64,000 bases of DNA from contig NC_053392.1 of assembly GCF_905171765.1 (NCBI RefSeq), positions 338,303,010-338,367,009 on the forward strand, given 5' to 3'. The DNA comes from Bufo bufo (Eukaryota > Chordata > Amphibia > Anura > Bufonidae). Below, piece by piece: positions 19,012 through 27,972 of the stretch. Both the position numbers and the translations under genes were made by a program. Below the pieces are notes generated by a model, which ran no database searches, was not told the origin of the DNA, and saw only the letters and a list, made by a program, of their open reading frames with translations. Position 1 is the first letter of the stretch. Each line of letters opens with the position of its first letter.

Positions 19012-20598
19012 TTAATCCATCCTCAGATCTGCGTATCGCGGTATAACTGACGGTACTGGGTCTGCTTCTGGGAAAACCTGGAAGAAAAGAGGGAAATTGA
19101 AGCGGGACAACGCATCTGCTGCCGTGTTTTCAAGACCACTAATATGGGAGCACACAAAATTAAACTGATGTTGTAGGGATAACCACACCAGCCTCCGCAC
19201 AAAGGACATAATTTCTAATGCCGCGGATCTACCACTAGCTAAAATCTCGACCATTACTGCGCTGTCTGTCAAGAACAAGACTGTCTTGTTTGTCCATTCC
19301 GCACCCCAGACCTGTGCAGCTGCCGCTATAGGATAAAGCTCCAAGAGAGGGGAAGACCGCATACTTACGGGGAAATTACCAATCTCTGGAGGCCAACGAC
19401 CCGCCATCCAATGTGAACCATAGATAGCCGCAAACCCTGCAGTGGCAGCTGCATCAGAGTATACCACTGGCGATTGATTAGATGCTACTGGGAAAAATAA
19501 CGAGACCCCATTCCATTGAGACAGGAATTTGTCCCACATGCTTAAGTCTGCCCTGGCCTGCTGATCTAGACGAATCGGACTGTCCTGCTCCGGTGCCAAG
19601 GAGAGTAGTCTCAACAATCTAGATATAAATGATCTACCCTGTGGGATTATCCGAATAGCGAAATTGAGAACCCCCAGGAGAGACTGCAATTCTGTTTTGG
19701 AGATTACTGTAGCCTTAGTAACGTTAGATACCGCCTCCTTGACTCTAACTAGTTTATCAGCTGGTAAACTAGCCTCCATTCTTTGTGTATCCAACTGTAT
19801 ACCTAAAAAGGTAATTCTAGTGCTGGGCCCTTCCACTTTACTGGCTGCCACGGGGACATTGAGGTCCTCAAAGACTGACTGCAGAACATGTAAATCTTGC
19901 GGAACCTGCCATGATGGCTCGATTAGCAAGAAATCGTCCAGATAATGTATGACGTGATTAACCCTAAATTTGTCTGTCAGCACCCAGTGTAAAGCCTTCG
20001 CAAATTGGTCAAACAACCAGGGGCTAGATTTGGAGCCAAACGTAAGTTTGTTGGAAAAATAATATGAATCTTGCCACTTGATACCGTGCCAACACCAAAG
20101 CTGTGGTTGCAAAGGGAGTAATTTAAAGGCGTCAGTAATATCCGCTTTCGATAGCCACGTATTGTATCCTAACGACAATATTACCTGAATAGCCTCGTCT
20201 ATTGAGGAATATTTCATGGAGAATTCTTCTGATGGTATTAGAGAATTTAAACTGGGAATGGATGATGAATGAGGCGCTGACAAGTCGTAAATAAGCCTTT
20301 TTTTATTAGGATTGAATTTCCCGGTCACAACCCCCACCGGGTTGACGCGCCAGCAATCAAATGGTGACTGACTAAGAGGCCCGATCAAATAACCTTTGTC
20401 GAGTTCCTGCTGGATTAAATCTGACACAACTGATGGATTCCTATCCGCCGAACGTAGATTACTACACTCGTAAGGGACCTGCGGGAGTGCCATGAACCCT
20501 GTATGAAACCCGTTAGCTAAACCCTCTAGGACGAACTGTACCCAACCTGCCTCTGGGTGATCCGCCAGCAATAGCTTCAATAGATCTATATTTACCAC
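19012..20598 (-). CDS. Ngaro reverse transcriptase-RNase H, intact (528 aa)
   Basis: Copies the element RNA. RT motifs in order: LDKGYLIGPLSQSPFDCWRVN (palm entry), RLIYDLSAPH, SKADITDAFKLLPL, and the catalytic YLDDFLL (YLDD codons at 19944-19933). RNase H follows with PVVYSDAAATAGFAAI, LELYPIAAAAQVW, LTDSAVMVEIL and SGLENTAADALSRF, which supply the conserved D-E-D-D set. The RT and RNase H are fused as usual in DIRS/Ngaro elements, and no protease is seen, also as usual. It starts 6 bases after the gag stop, which suggests coupled re-initiation. No stop or frameshift is seen. Confidence 0.9.
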   Translation of the reverse strand: MVNIDLLKLLLADHPEAGWVQFVLEGLANGFHTGFMALPQVPYECSNLRSADRNPSVVSDLIQQELDKGYLIGPLSQSPFDCWRVNPVGVVTGKFNPNKKRLIYDLSAPHSSSIPSLNSLIPSEEFSMKYSSIDEAIQVILSLGYNTWLSKADITDAFKLLPLQPQLWCWHGIKWQDSYYFSNKLTFGSKSSPWLFDQFAKALHWVLTDKFRVNHVIHYLDDFLLIEPSWQVPQDLHVLQSVFEDLNVPVAASKVEGPSTRITFLGIQLDTQRMEASLPADKLVRVKEAVSNVTKATVISKTELQSLLGVLNFAIRIIPQGRSFISRLLRLLSLAPEQDSPIRLDQQARADLSMWDKFLSQWNGVSLFFPVASNQSPVVYSDAAATAGFAAIYGSHWMAGRWPPEIGNFPVSMRSSPLLELYPIAAAAQVWGAEWTNKTVLFLTDSAVMVEILASGRSAALEIMSFVRRLVWLSLQHQFNFVCSHISGLENTAADALSRFNFPLFFQVFPEADPVPSVIPRYADLRMD

Positions 20599-20604
20599 GC
20601 CTAG

Positions 20605-21753
20605 TCATGTGGTCTTGACATCTCTCTGTGGGCAGGCCGCCCTTGGGTGGGCCCTAAAGCAAATAGAGCATAAGTGTAGTAACCTGCATTGACTATAATG
20701 ACAATTCGCAAAGTTAAAATTATTGCAAAGTTGTGACCTGCCTAGGAATCTGATAGGTCGACCTAATTTATCCATGCCTGTTGCCATTTTACTGGTGGAA
20801 GGGAACTGGAAACTCTTCACCTGCTGAGATTCTACCAACCCATTGCTGCTAGTGCACCATGCTGTCGTATGAGAATAGGAATTGCATAACGAACAAGCCG
20901 GGGCCTTCAAGCCTGCAAAGTGTCGGCAGAATAATTCGGTGTCCATTTTTGACCAGTCGATCCTCTGATTAAACTGGGACAAAGCCGCTGCTGCTTTTGC
21001 AGAGAAAGACCTGTGATACTCATAAAACGCTGTACCCCCATACTTATACCCAAGTTCTACAACTTTATAGAGATACAAATCTAGTTCTTCCCTTCTCTGA
21101 GGACTGACTGCACAAATAACGTCTCGCCAAAGACTAAACGCTAATACAAATTCAGGAATGGTAAGCTTCCTATTAAGCCTAACATCTTTTGATTTTAAGA
21201 CCACTGACACTTCTCCGCAAGCGATTGTTTTGTTGTCAGGTGTTTCATGAGTGGCGATAAGGAGTGTAGCTAGGTTGACATCCTTACCCTCTACAATGTC
21301 CTGCCGAATATTGCTAGGGACGAAATGCGAGGGCGCGATATCAGGAAAACTAATAGGAGCTGTTTGGGGTTCCTGTTGTATTCCCTGAGTGGCCGGGCGA
21401 CTGGCCCCTGCCGCAGAACCTGAGATGACCTTATTCTCAACAGATTCCAATCTACTTTGCACATCAGACAGTGAGGTAGCCATTGAATTGATCAAAGTGT
21501 GCAGTTGTGACAGGGACGTCTGAATTGTGTTCATAGAGACCACGTCCTGACTTGACCCTGCAGACTCTGACTGTAATAGTCTATATAGTTCAGCCTTCCT
21601 GGCTGCGGTGGAAAATGGGACCCCTCTTCTCGTTAATTCTGCCATCAGTTTAGGCACGGTCCATGACCTGTAGGTAGGTCCTCCACTCTCAGACTGTAGA
21701 TCAATGCTCCCATGACAGCTAGGAGTCTCCCCAATTTCCGAGATATTAGACAT
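20605..21753 (-). CDS. Ngaro Gag-like protein with SAP-like and Cys-rich domains (382 aa)
   Basis: Structural protein of the element. Residues about 31-62 (TVPKLMAELTRRGVPFSTAA..KAELYRLL) look like a SAP DNA/RNA-binding helix-hairpin. A coiled-coil-prone stretch (about 75-115, SQLHTLINSMATSLSDVQ) follows. The C-terminus has several Cys/His clusters (SLCNSYSHTTAWC, then CNNFNFANCHYSQCRLLHLC and ICFRAHPRAACP) typical of the zinc-binding end of Ngaro/DIRS Gag. The frame is open from Met 21753. A stretch of 264 bases of leader lies between it and the hairpin array. Confidence 0.85.
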   Translation of the reverse strand: MSNISEIGETPSCHGSIDLQSESGGPTYRSWTVPKLMAELTRRGVPFSTAARKAELYRLLQSESAGSSQDVVSMNTIQTSLSQLHTLINSMATSLSDVQSRLESVENKVISGSAAGASRPATQGIQQEPQTAPISFPDIAPSHFVPSNIRQDIVEGKDVNLATLLIATHETPDNKTIACGEVSVVLKSKDVRLNRKLTIPEFVLAFSLWRDVICAVSPQRREELDLYLYKVVELGYKYGGTAFYEYHRSFSAKAAAALSQFNQRIDWSKMDTELFCRHFAGLKAPACSLCNSYSHTTAWCTSSNGLVESQQVKSFQFPSTSKMATGMDKLGRPIRFLGRSQLCNNFNFANCHYSQCRLLHLCSICFRAHPRAACPQRDVKTT

Positions 21754-22020
21754 CTTGCACTAGAATAGTAAAAGAGAACTTTGAGCATAGAACTTGTAAT
21801 CTCACTATGAAAAGGCCCATCACCAAACCCCTGCCACCCACCTGAAAGGTGCAGAATTATCAACAGAACTCTGTATAAAGGAACCACTCCCCTGCAGACA
21901 AGATGAAATAATTATAGCCCCAGCTAGTGCTCTTAAACCCAACTCTGTGCCTGACCCATGAACCGCAATCGTGCAATGACTGGAACCACAATGTGATATG
22001 TGAGGCCCCCATGCGTAGTG

Positions 22021-22286
22021 CCTGAAGTCGTGTCAGGACTTACTGAGTCTGAAGACGTGACAGACTATATGAGACCCTGAAGTCGTGTCAGGACTTACTG
22101 AGTCTGAGGACGTGCCAGACTATACGTGACGCCTGAAGCCGTGACAGGACTTATATGTCTGAAGACGTGCCAGACCGAACCCACTGCCTGAAGTCGTGAC
22201 AGGTCTTAATAGCTGCAGACGTGGCAGCACGTACACTTGCCTGAAAGCGTGACAGGACTTACATTGAGTCTGTAGACGTGACAGAC
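22021..22286 (-). repeat. Array of ten small hairpins in the Ngaro leader
   Basis: Ten hairpins of 17-19 nt in 266 bp, on average 27 bp apart. Read on the + strand they alternate between stems CCTG(A)..(T)CAGG and GTCTG..CAGAC, with one GCTGC..GCAGC. All share a loop near AGxCGTG (AGTCGTG, AGACGTG, GGACGTG, AGCCGTG, AAGCGTG). Stems differ but stay paired, while the loop stays nearly constant. The unit pair repeats about every 55 bp. The array is transcribed on the minus strand as part of the element leader; there the loop reads CACGxCT. Function unknown. Confidence 0.85.
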
Positions 22287-23256
22287 TTCTCGCTTGAAAA
22301 ATCGAATTTTAAAGATGCGCAGGTCTTTATGCTGTATCTGAACGTATGCTGAAATAACAACGTATATATATTTTAAAATACACACTCCTCCCTTCCCCCT
22401 TGACTGTATTCCTCCCCTTCCCCTTCTTTTTTTTTTTTTTTTTTATTACCTGCTATCAGGCTTCCAACGAAACAGAAATTGAAGTGACGAGCCGTATACT
22501 CCTACCAGTCGACAAGCTTGTAACCTGCGAAATGCATCATATTATAGACTTAAGCTACCAGCGTAGCCACTAACCTAACTGTATATCTGACTGAATAATC
22601 CCCACTATGTACCTATCTCTCCCCCCCCCATTTTTTTTTTTTTTTTTTATATCTCCCCTCCCCTCTATGATATAACTTTATCTGTAATCTACTTTAAATC
22701 ACTTCCCTGTCTCTATTTTTTTTTTTTTTTTCCTTTACCACCCCTGCTTGCGCCACCTAAAACCTAATACAATCTATCCTATAGTATATATTTTTAGCCC
22801 ATATATTCCCCCCCACTTCCCTGCCCCCCCCTCTCTTTTTTATTTTTTTTTATTTTTTTATTTTTTATATCTGTCCTCTGCCGCATCTCCCGTATTACTA
22901 CGACCTCACTTCAATTTCTCACAAGCATATTGCGATGCTGCCCCTTACACCAGAGGCCAGTATAAAGCATACACCGACCTGAGCGCCAGTGTCGAGCTGG
23001 GAGAACGCCGCGGCACCCGATACACGCCCCCTTGCCGCGGCGCTAATGCCGACATCAAACCCCTGCATGATCAGGCTTGCCTGCGATCCCCCTCGCCCCC
23101 AACTACCCGCGCCAGGTTAGCGTCCGGAGTTTTTCCCTCCCCTCCCCAACCCAGCCCCGATCCTACCACAATCTTCTGCACGCTGCTTGCTGCAATGAAC
23201 GCGAACCTCGTCTGGCCGTGAAACCGGAAGTGCCTCTCAGCTGAGTAGCGCTGCTC
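22287..23256 (-). other. Ngaro 5' leader with long homopurine/homopyrimidine tracts
   Basis: Between the 99-bp repeat and the hairpin array. On the + strand there are several T or C/T runs (22424-22444, 22630-22648, 22718-22731, 22838-22866), hence purine runs in the sense strand. The GC-rich part 22960-23250 lies next to the promoter-bearing repeat. Open frames here are spurious. Confidence 0.5.
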
Positions 23257-23355
23257 TAAGCATTCGCCGTCGAGAACCCTACTAGGGGGAGGGGGGTTTA
23301 TATAGGGTAACCAGCCTCCCCTCCCACAAATACGGCAAACACGTTTGCCTACCAC
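23257..23355 (-). repeat. Ngaro split repeat, 5' copy
   Basis: The first block of the element in sense orientation, starting GTGGTAGGCAAAC. It carries a TATA box and the recombination-site candidate GGCAAAC-GT-GTTTGCC (23334-23349). Confidence 0.9.
23297..23304 (-). promoter_or_regulatory. TATA box of the Ngaro element
   Basis: TATATAAA on the minus strand (CCCTATATAAACC), about 50 bp inside the 5' end of the element and upstream of the leader and gag. The same sequence is in the 3' copy of the repeat (17811-17910). Promoter role is inferred from position and motif. Confidence 0.6.
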
Positions 23356-23401
23356 TAATGAGAAATAGAACAGGTGTTCCTAATAATTCTTTAGTTGAGT
23401 G

Positions 23402-24249
23402 TATATGTGTATGTATAATATTATAATAATAATAATACTCAACCCAAGTTCAGAAAATCCAGTCATAATGTAGTGTGCTTAATAATTAAATCAGTGCAGC
23501 ACAAATAAACAATTTAAAATGCATGCAGCAAAAGAAATAAAGTGCAAAGTCCCCACATAATATTACACCATGATTGTGAAAACAACACAAATAACAAAAA
23601 TTGTTTGTGCTGCACTGATTTAATTATTGAGCACACTACATTATCACAGTATTTTATGAACTTGCAGATTGTCGCACGCCATGGCGCGGCAGAATCTGCA
23701 ACTTCTTCCCCCTCCCGCCAGGTCTAAAAAGTAGGCATGGAATGGGTGGGAAGGGGGTGGGCTGGCCGGTCCATCTCATTCATCAATTTCTATGTCTGGT
23801 TTAGGCGTGGAAAATTGTCTAAATATAAGACAGAAAGGAAGGCTTACATTTAGAATCGGTGCTGGATGGGGGCGGAAGTTATTAAGAGGCCAACTCCTCT
23901 ACATAACGTTGCCAGATCCACCCCCGTCTAAAAGGCCAGTCTCAATAAATGTGCCCCATTGATTGTACGATTGATTGTTTTTGTCCCCTCATATAGTTAC
24001 AAAACATATGACAGGCGGATGTTCATTTGAACATGTGGATTTACAGCTTAACAGCAATGATTTTAAGGTTAGTATTTAGGGTTTATTCACACGACCGTAT
24101 TTTCGTTCTGCATCCGGTCCGCAAAAAATGCGGATCCATTCATTTCACCTGCCAACAAAATGGAATAAAAAAATTATCAAAAAGTCATAGGAGTATATGA
24201 AGCTTGTCCTGCAAAAAGTTCCCTGACCCAACTCTGTAGATAGAAATAC
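23402..24249. other. Mixed repeats; inverted repeat at about 23470-23645
   Basis: Two arms of about 40 bp (near 23472-23512 and 23598-23640) containing GTGCTGCACTGATTTAATTA and its partner can form a hairpin with an 85-bp loop. From about 24060 to 24249 there is a stretch that also resembles the GCGGTCCG-rich MITE and a dispersed repeat seen near 52140. No coding region. Confidence 0.5.
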
Positions 24250-24768
24250 CGTATTTTTTGCCCTATAAGATGCACCGGCTCATAAGACGCACCTAGGTTT
24301 TAGAGGAGGACAATAAGAAAAATATATTTTTCATTACACCTCAGGTCAGACAACCGATCAGACCCCCCAGTGTTAATCAGAACTCAGCTGACAGCCCCAA
24401 TCAGACCCCCAATGTTCATAAGACCCTAATAAGACCTCAAATCAGAACCCCAATCAGACCTCAGCTCAGACCCCAATGTAAATGACCCCTAATCAGACCT
24501 CTAATAAGAGCCCTATGCCTTTCATCAGCCCCCATATCAGCCATTATGGCCCTCAGCCCCCATTATGCCCCCAGCAGCCTCAAGTTTTATAAAATAAAAA
24601 AAACACTTTCCTCTCCTGCTCCTGGACGCCACCGCTCCTCACTTACATCACGATCCTCTTCCTCCTGCTGTCGGCTGTGCAGTGAACTGGCGCACACAGC
24701 CGAGGACAGCAGAGGACAAAGAAGCGGTGGGTACAGAGCCTTCACCGCTTCCTGGTCCTCCGGTATCT
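24250..24768. mobile_element. 519-bp inserted element with a 19-bp target duplication
   Basis: The 19-mer ACTCTGTAGATAGAAATAC occurs at 24231-24249 and again at 24769-24787. The intervening sequence begins CGTATTTTTTGCCCTATAAG, has a run of degenerate ATCAGACCCC repeats (24340-24540), and ends ..CTCCGGTATCT. A duplication this long points to target-primed (LINE-type) or similar insertion. It was not assigned to a family; it resembles a GCCCTATAAGACGCAC repeat common in vertebrate genomes. Any open frame inside is incidental. Confidence 0.7.
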
Positions 24769-24787
24769 ACTCTGTAGATAGAAATAC

Positions 24788-25341
24788 CTGGTATAAAAAA
24801 GTTATGATTATCAGAATATGGCAATGCAAACAAAGTTTTTTCAAAGTTTTTTATTTTTTAAAAGCATTCAAACATAACAAAAACAACATAAATTATATAT
24901 CGTTGTAATTTTACTGACCTGTAGAATAAAAGTAATCTGTCATTTTTACTGCCTAGTGAACACTGTAAAAATTAAACCAGTAACAAAGGTGCAATTGCAT
25001 TATTTTCCAATTTCACCCTATTAAAAATCTTTTGTCCAGCCAATTCTAACTTAATAGAAAGTACAACTTGTACCACAAAAAATAATACAGCTACAGCAAT
25101 GATAAAAAATTGGCTTTTGGAAGGCAGGGAGTGAAAAACAAAAACGCAAAAGTGAAAACTGGCTGCGTAGGAAAGTGGTAAAGATACGCACTTGATCACG
25201 AGGATAATGGGAAAAAATTAGGGGAACTTATTTGTTCATTTTATTTTCAATTATAGGTGCAAATTCATATACAACCATAACCATATTAACAGTACAGGTA
25301 TTAATATTATAATTTGTGCAAGTCTGAAAGCACAGGACATA
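24788..25341. repeat. Dispersed repeat flank and unassigned sequence
   Basis: Sequence around 24130-24230 and 24788-24900 is similar to 52140-52330 (shared phrases such as CAAAAAGTCATA, CTGCAAAAAGT, and TATGGCAxTxC). It is a recognisable recurrent repeat that I cannot place in a family. 25021-25341 shows nothing further. Confidence 0.4.
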
Positions 25342-25551
25342 CAGTGGGATGCGAAAGTTTGGTCAACCTTGTTAATCGTCATGATTTTCCTGTATAAATC
25401 GTTGGTTGTTACGATAAAAAATGTCAGTTAAATATATCATATAGGAGACACACACAGTGATATTTGAGAAGTGAAATGAAGTTTATTGGATTTACAGAAA
25501 GTGTGCTATAATTGTTTAAACAAAATTAGGCAGGTGCATAAATTTGGGCAC
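25342..25551 (+). repeat. Left terminal inverted repeat of Tc1 B
   Basis: About 210 bp from CAGTGGGATGCG to TTTGGGCAC; inverted partner at 26750-26959. Small differences exist, for example near GTCAACCTTG versus the right end. Confidence 0.9.
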
Positions 25552-25569
25552 CACAAAAAAGAAATGAAA

Positions 25570-26571
25570 TCAATATTTAGTAGACCCTCCTTTTGCAGAA
25601 ATTACAACATCTAAACGCTTCCTGTAGGTTCCAATGAGAGTCTGGATTCTGGTTGAAGGTATTTTGGACCATTCCTCTTTACAAAACATCTTTAGTTCAT
25701 TCAGGTTTGATGGCTTCCGAGCATGGACAGCTCTCTTTAAGTCACACCACAGATTTTCAATTATATTCAGGTCTGGGGACTGAGATGGCCATTCCAGAAC
25801 GTTGTACTTGTTCCTCTGCATAAATGTCTTAGTGGATTTTGAGCAGTGTTTAGGGTCGTTGTCTTGTTGAAAGATCCAGCCCCGGCGCAGCTTCAGCTTT
25901 GTCACTGATTCCTGGACATTGGTCTCCAGAATCTGCTGATACTGAGTGGAATCCATGCGTCCATCAACTTTGACAAGATTCCCAGTCCCTGCACTGGCCA
26001 CACAGCCCCACAGTATGATGGAACCACCACCATATTTTACTGTAGGTAGAAGGTGTTTTTCTTGGAATGCTGTGTTCTTTTTCCTCCATGCATAACGCCC
26101 CTTGTTATGGCCAAATAACTCAATTTTAGTTTCATCAGTCCACAGCACCTTATTCAAAAATGAAGCTGGCTTGTCCAAATGTGCTTTAGCCCACCTCAAG
26201 CGGAGAAAAGGCTTCCTCTGCATCACTCTCGCATACAGCATCTCCTTGTGTAAAGTGCGCCGAATGGTTGAACGATGCACAGTGACTCCATCTGCAGCAA
26301 GATGATGTTGTAGGTCTTTGGTGCTGGTCTGTGGGTTCACTCTGACTGTTCTCACCATTTGTCGCTTCTGTCTATTCGAGATTTTTCTTGGTCTGCCACT
26401 TCGAGCCTTAACTTGAACTGAGCCTGTGGTCTTCCATTTCCTCAATATGTTCCTAACTGTGGAAACAGACAGCTGAAATCTCTGAGACCGCTTTCTGTAT
26501 CCTTCCCCTAAACCATGATGGTGAACAATCTTTGTCTTCAGGTCATTTGAGAGTTGTCTTGAGACCCCCAT
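25570..26571 (-). CDS. Tc1-like transposase, intact (333 aa)
   Basis: Begins MGVSRQLSNDLKTKIVHHHG, with two helix-turn-helix segments and a GRPR hook (ARSGRPRKISNRQ, about residues 57-69). The DD34E triad is visible: D in LWTDETKIEL, D in QQDNDPKHCS and E in DLNIIENLW, with 34 residues between the last two. The last motif reads NIIENLW where many relatives have NPIENLW. The length and C-terminus (GGSTKY) are normal. No stop or frameshift. The Met chosen is the conserved family start. It differs clearly in sequence from transposase A, so the two are separate families. Confidence 0.95.
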   Translation of the reverse strand: MGVSRQLSNDLKTKIVHHHGLGEGYRKRSQRFQLSVSTVRNILRKWKTTGSVQVKARSGRPRKISNRQKRQMVRTVRVNPQTSTKDLQHHLAADGVTVHRSTIRRTLHKEMLYARVMQRKPFLRLRWAKAHLDKPASFLNKVLWTDETKIELFGHNKGRYAWRKKNTAFQEKHLLPTVKYGGGSIILWGCVASAGTGNLVKVDGRMDSTQYQQILETNVQESVTKLKLRRGWIFQQDNDPKHCSKSTKTFMQRNKYNVLEWPSQSPDLNIIENLWCDLKRAVHARKPSNLNELKMFCKEEWSKIPSTRIQTLIGTYRKRLDVVISAKGGSTKY

Positions 26572-26749
26572 GTTGCTACTCTTCAGAGAAAATTAAAAGA
26601 GGAGGGAAACTTACAATTGACCCCCTTAAATACTCTTTCTCATAATTGGATTCACCTGTGTATGTAGGTCAGGGGTCACTGAGCTTACCAAGCCAATTTG
26701 AGTTCCAATAATTAGTTCTAAAGGTTTTGGAATCAATATAATGACAACA

Positions 26750-26959
26750 GTGCCCAAATTTATGCACCTGCAAATTTTGTTTTAAACAATTATAGCACAC
26801 TTTCTGTAAATCCAATAAACTTCATTTCACTTCTCAAATATCACTGTGTGTGTCTCCTATATGATATATTTAACTGACATTTTTTATCGTAACAACCAAC
26901 GATTTATACAGGAAAATCATGACGTTTAACAAGGTTGCCCAAACTTTCGCATCCCACTG
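26750..26959 (-). repeat. Right terminal inverted repeat of Tc1 B
   Basis: Inverted partner of 25342-25551, ending ..CGCATCCCACTG beside TA at 26960-26961. Confidence 0.9.
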
Positions 26960-27091
26960 TAATAAAAACGTGTTGTAATCATTCATAATCACATGGTACT
27001 CGAAATCAGAAAGAATCTAGACCTAAAATTTTAATTGGAAACATAATGTGAGCTGATGTAAGTGTAAATTTCCCAGGTGTTTTGTTTGAAA

Positions 27092-27659
27092 TTATAATTT
27101 TGACCTTGAATAAACCTTATGTAGTGAAGGAATTAACTCTTGCAGTAGTTTTGTAGCCATTTTGGCAGTTCCCCAGTGAATAGAAAACCCACCCCCACCA
27201 TGACCATAGTTATGAATAATGGGGAGCTGTTGTCCATTTCTAATAAGAATGTCTTTTTCTATCCTCAAGGCTGAACGAGTTGGCCTCAGGCCTGCTTTCT
27301 CTTGAATTACGGACACCCCATGCAGGGAAGGTTCCAGATGACAACATCTATCTAAAATACCCTTACTGGCCTTTGCATTTGGTAAGCAACTCCAGTCATC
27401 CCTCTGCCTTGTTCCTCCTAGAGTAACAGCAGATATTCCAGGGTAAATGTAAGTGGTCCCATCACCGTCTCTAATGAAATGTTTTATCCACGGAGCATTG
27501 ACCTCTAGTACTTGTCCTTTGACAGGATATATAGACTGGTCACCAAACAAATCCCTTGATCCTAGTCCTGAACAGTTGACAACCACATCATATGCGCTGT
27601 GTAGATCCCAGACATCATTTACTTTTCTGCTTACCAAATATCCTCCATTGCCTTTAAAC
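27092..27659 (-). CDS. DDO: D-aspartate oxidase, terminal coding exon
   Basis: DDO is a peroxisomal FAD enzyme that oxidises D-aspartate and similar acidic D-amino acids. This exon starts after an AG acceptor (27661-27660); its first base completes a split codon. It encodes the C-terminal 188 residues: FKGNGGYLVS, VVNCSGLGSRDL, YPVKGQVLEV, HFIRDGDGTTYIYPG, TLGGTRQRDDW, KAGLRPTRSAL and the D-amino acid oxidase signature IIHNYGHGGGGFSIHWGTA. It ends in SKL-stop, a PTS1 peroxisomal signal. WDLHSAYDVVVNCSGLGSR is closer to DDO than to the paralogue DAO. The exon phase fits the exon at 40201-40377. No defects are seen. Confidence 0.93.
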
Positions 27660-27972
27660 CTATATTCAGGAATAGTATAGAAACAGAAACAGCAGTTATG
27701 GTTAATTATCAGATACTGTAAATATGTGCATTCTAAAAGAAAACCAGTTCAGGACCTCACGGTCATTGTATTATTCTATGCTGCAATAATGTATTTCTGT
27801 GCATGACATCCTGAAGCCACTATGGGTCACTGATGTCCTAATTGTTTCAAGCTCCATAATTAGAATAGGCAAAAGGGAGACACAGACCATAACACAGGCT
27901 TAGATAAAGTAAGGGGAGAAGAAAGGGCAAAAATAATTCTCTTTAACACTCATTTACCATTCCCAGTATATA
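27660..27972. other. DDO intron, no feature
   Basis: Intronic sequence upstream of the terminal exon. Nothing recognised. Confidence 0.5.

Larger units (their letters stand above)
17652..23356 (-). mobile_element. Ngaro-type tyrosine-recombinase retrotransposon, nearly intact
   Basis: In sense (minus-strand) order: a 99-bp repeat (23355-23257), a leader with an array of hairpins, gag (21753-20605), RT-RNase H (20598-19012), tyrosine recombinase (18982-18074), then three terminal blocks: the 118-bp repeat (18028-17911), a second copy of the 100-bp repeat (17910-17811) and a second copy of the 118-bp repeat (17769-17652). This A..B-A-B split direct repeat layout is that of Ngaro elements rather than the inverted repeats of DIRS1. 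The host Tc1 sequence joins without a target-site duplication, as expected for recombinase-mediated insertion. Copies of the 118-bp block are identical, indicating youth. Confidence 0.9.
16507..23401 (-). mobile_element. Tc1-like transposon D, split by an Ngaro-type element
   Basis: The left end CACTCACCTAAAGAATTATT (16507) and the right end (inverted, finishing GTTGAGTG at 23401) are flanked by TA at 16505-16506 and 23402-23403. The element's own sequence is only about 1.19 kb (16507-17652 and 23357-23401). Everything between is a later Ngaro-type retrotransposon inserted 45 bp from the right end. The transposase is broken. Confidence 0.9.
25342..26959 (-). mobile_element. Tc1-like transposon B, structurally complete
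   Basis: A 1618-bp element flanked by TA (25340-25341 and 26960-26961), with ends CAGTGGGATGCGAAAGTTTG and its inverted partner. Terminal repeats are about 210 bp (25342-25551 and 26750-26959) with a few differences. It contains an uninterrupted transposase gene on the minus strand. Confidence 0.95.

Noticed and set aside
22748..23221. 157-codon open frame on the + strand in the Ngaro leader
   Set aside because: Low-complexity, opposite to the element's coding strand, no recognisable domain.
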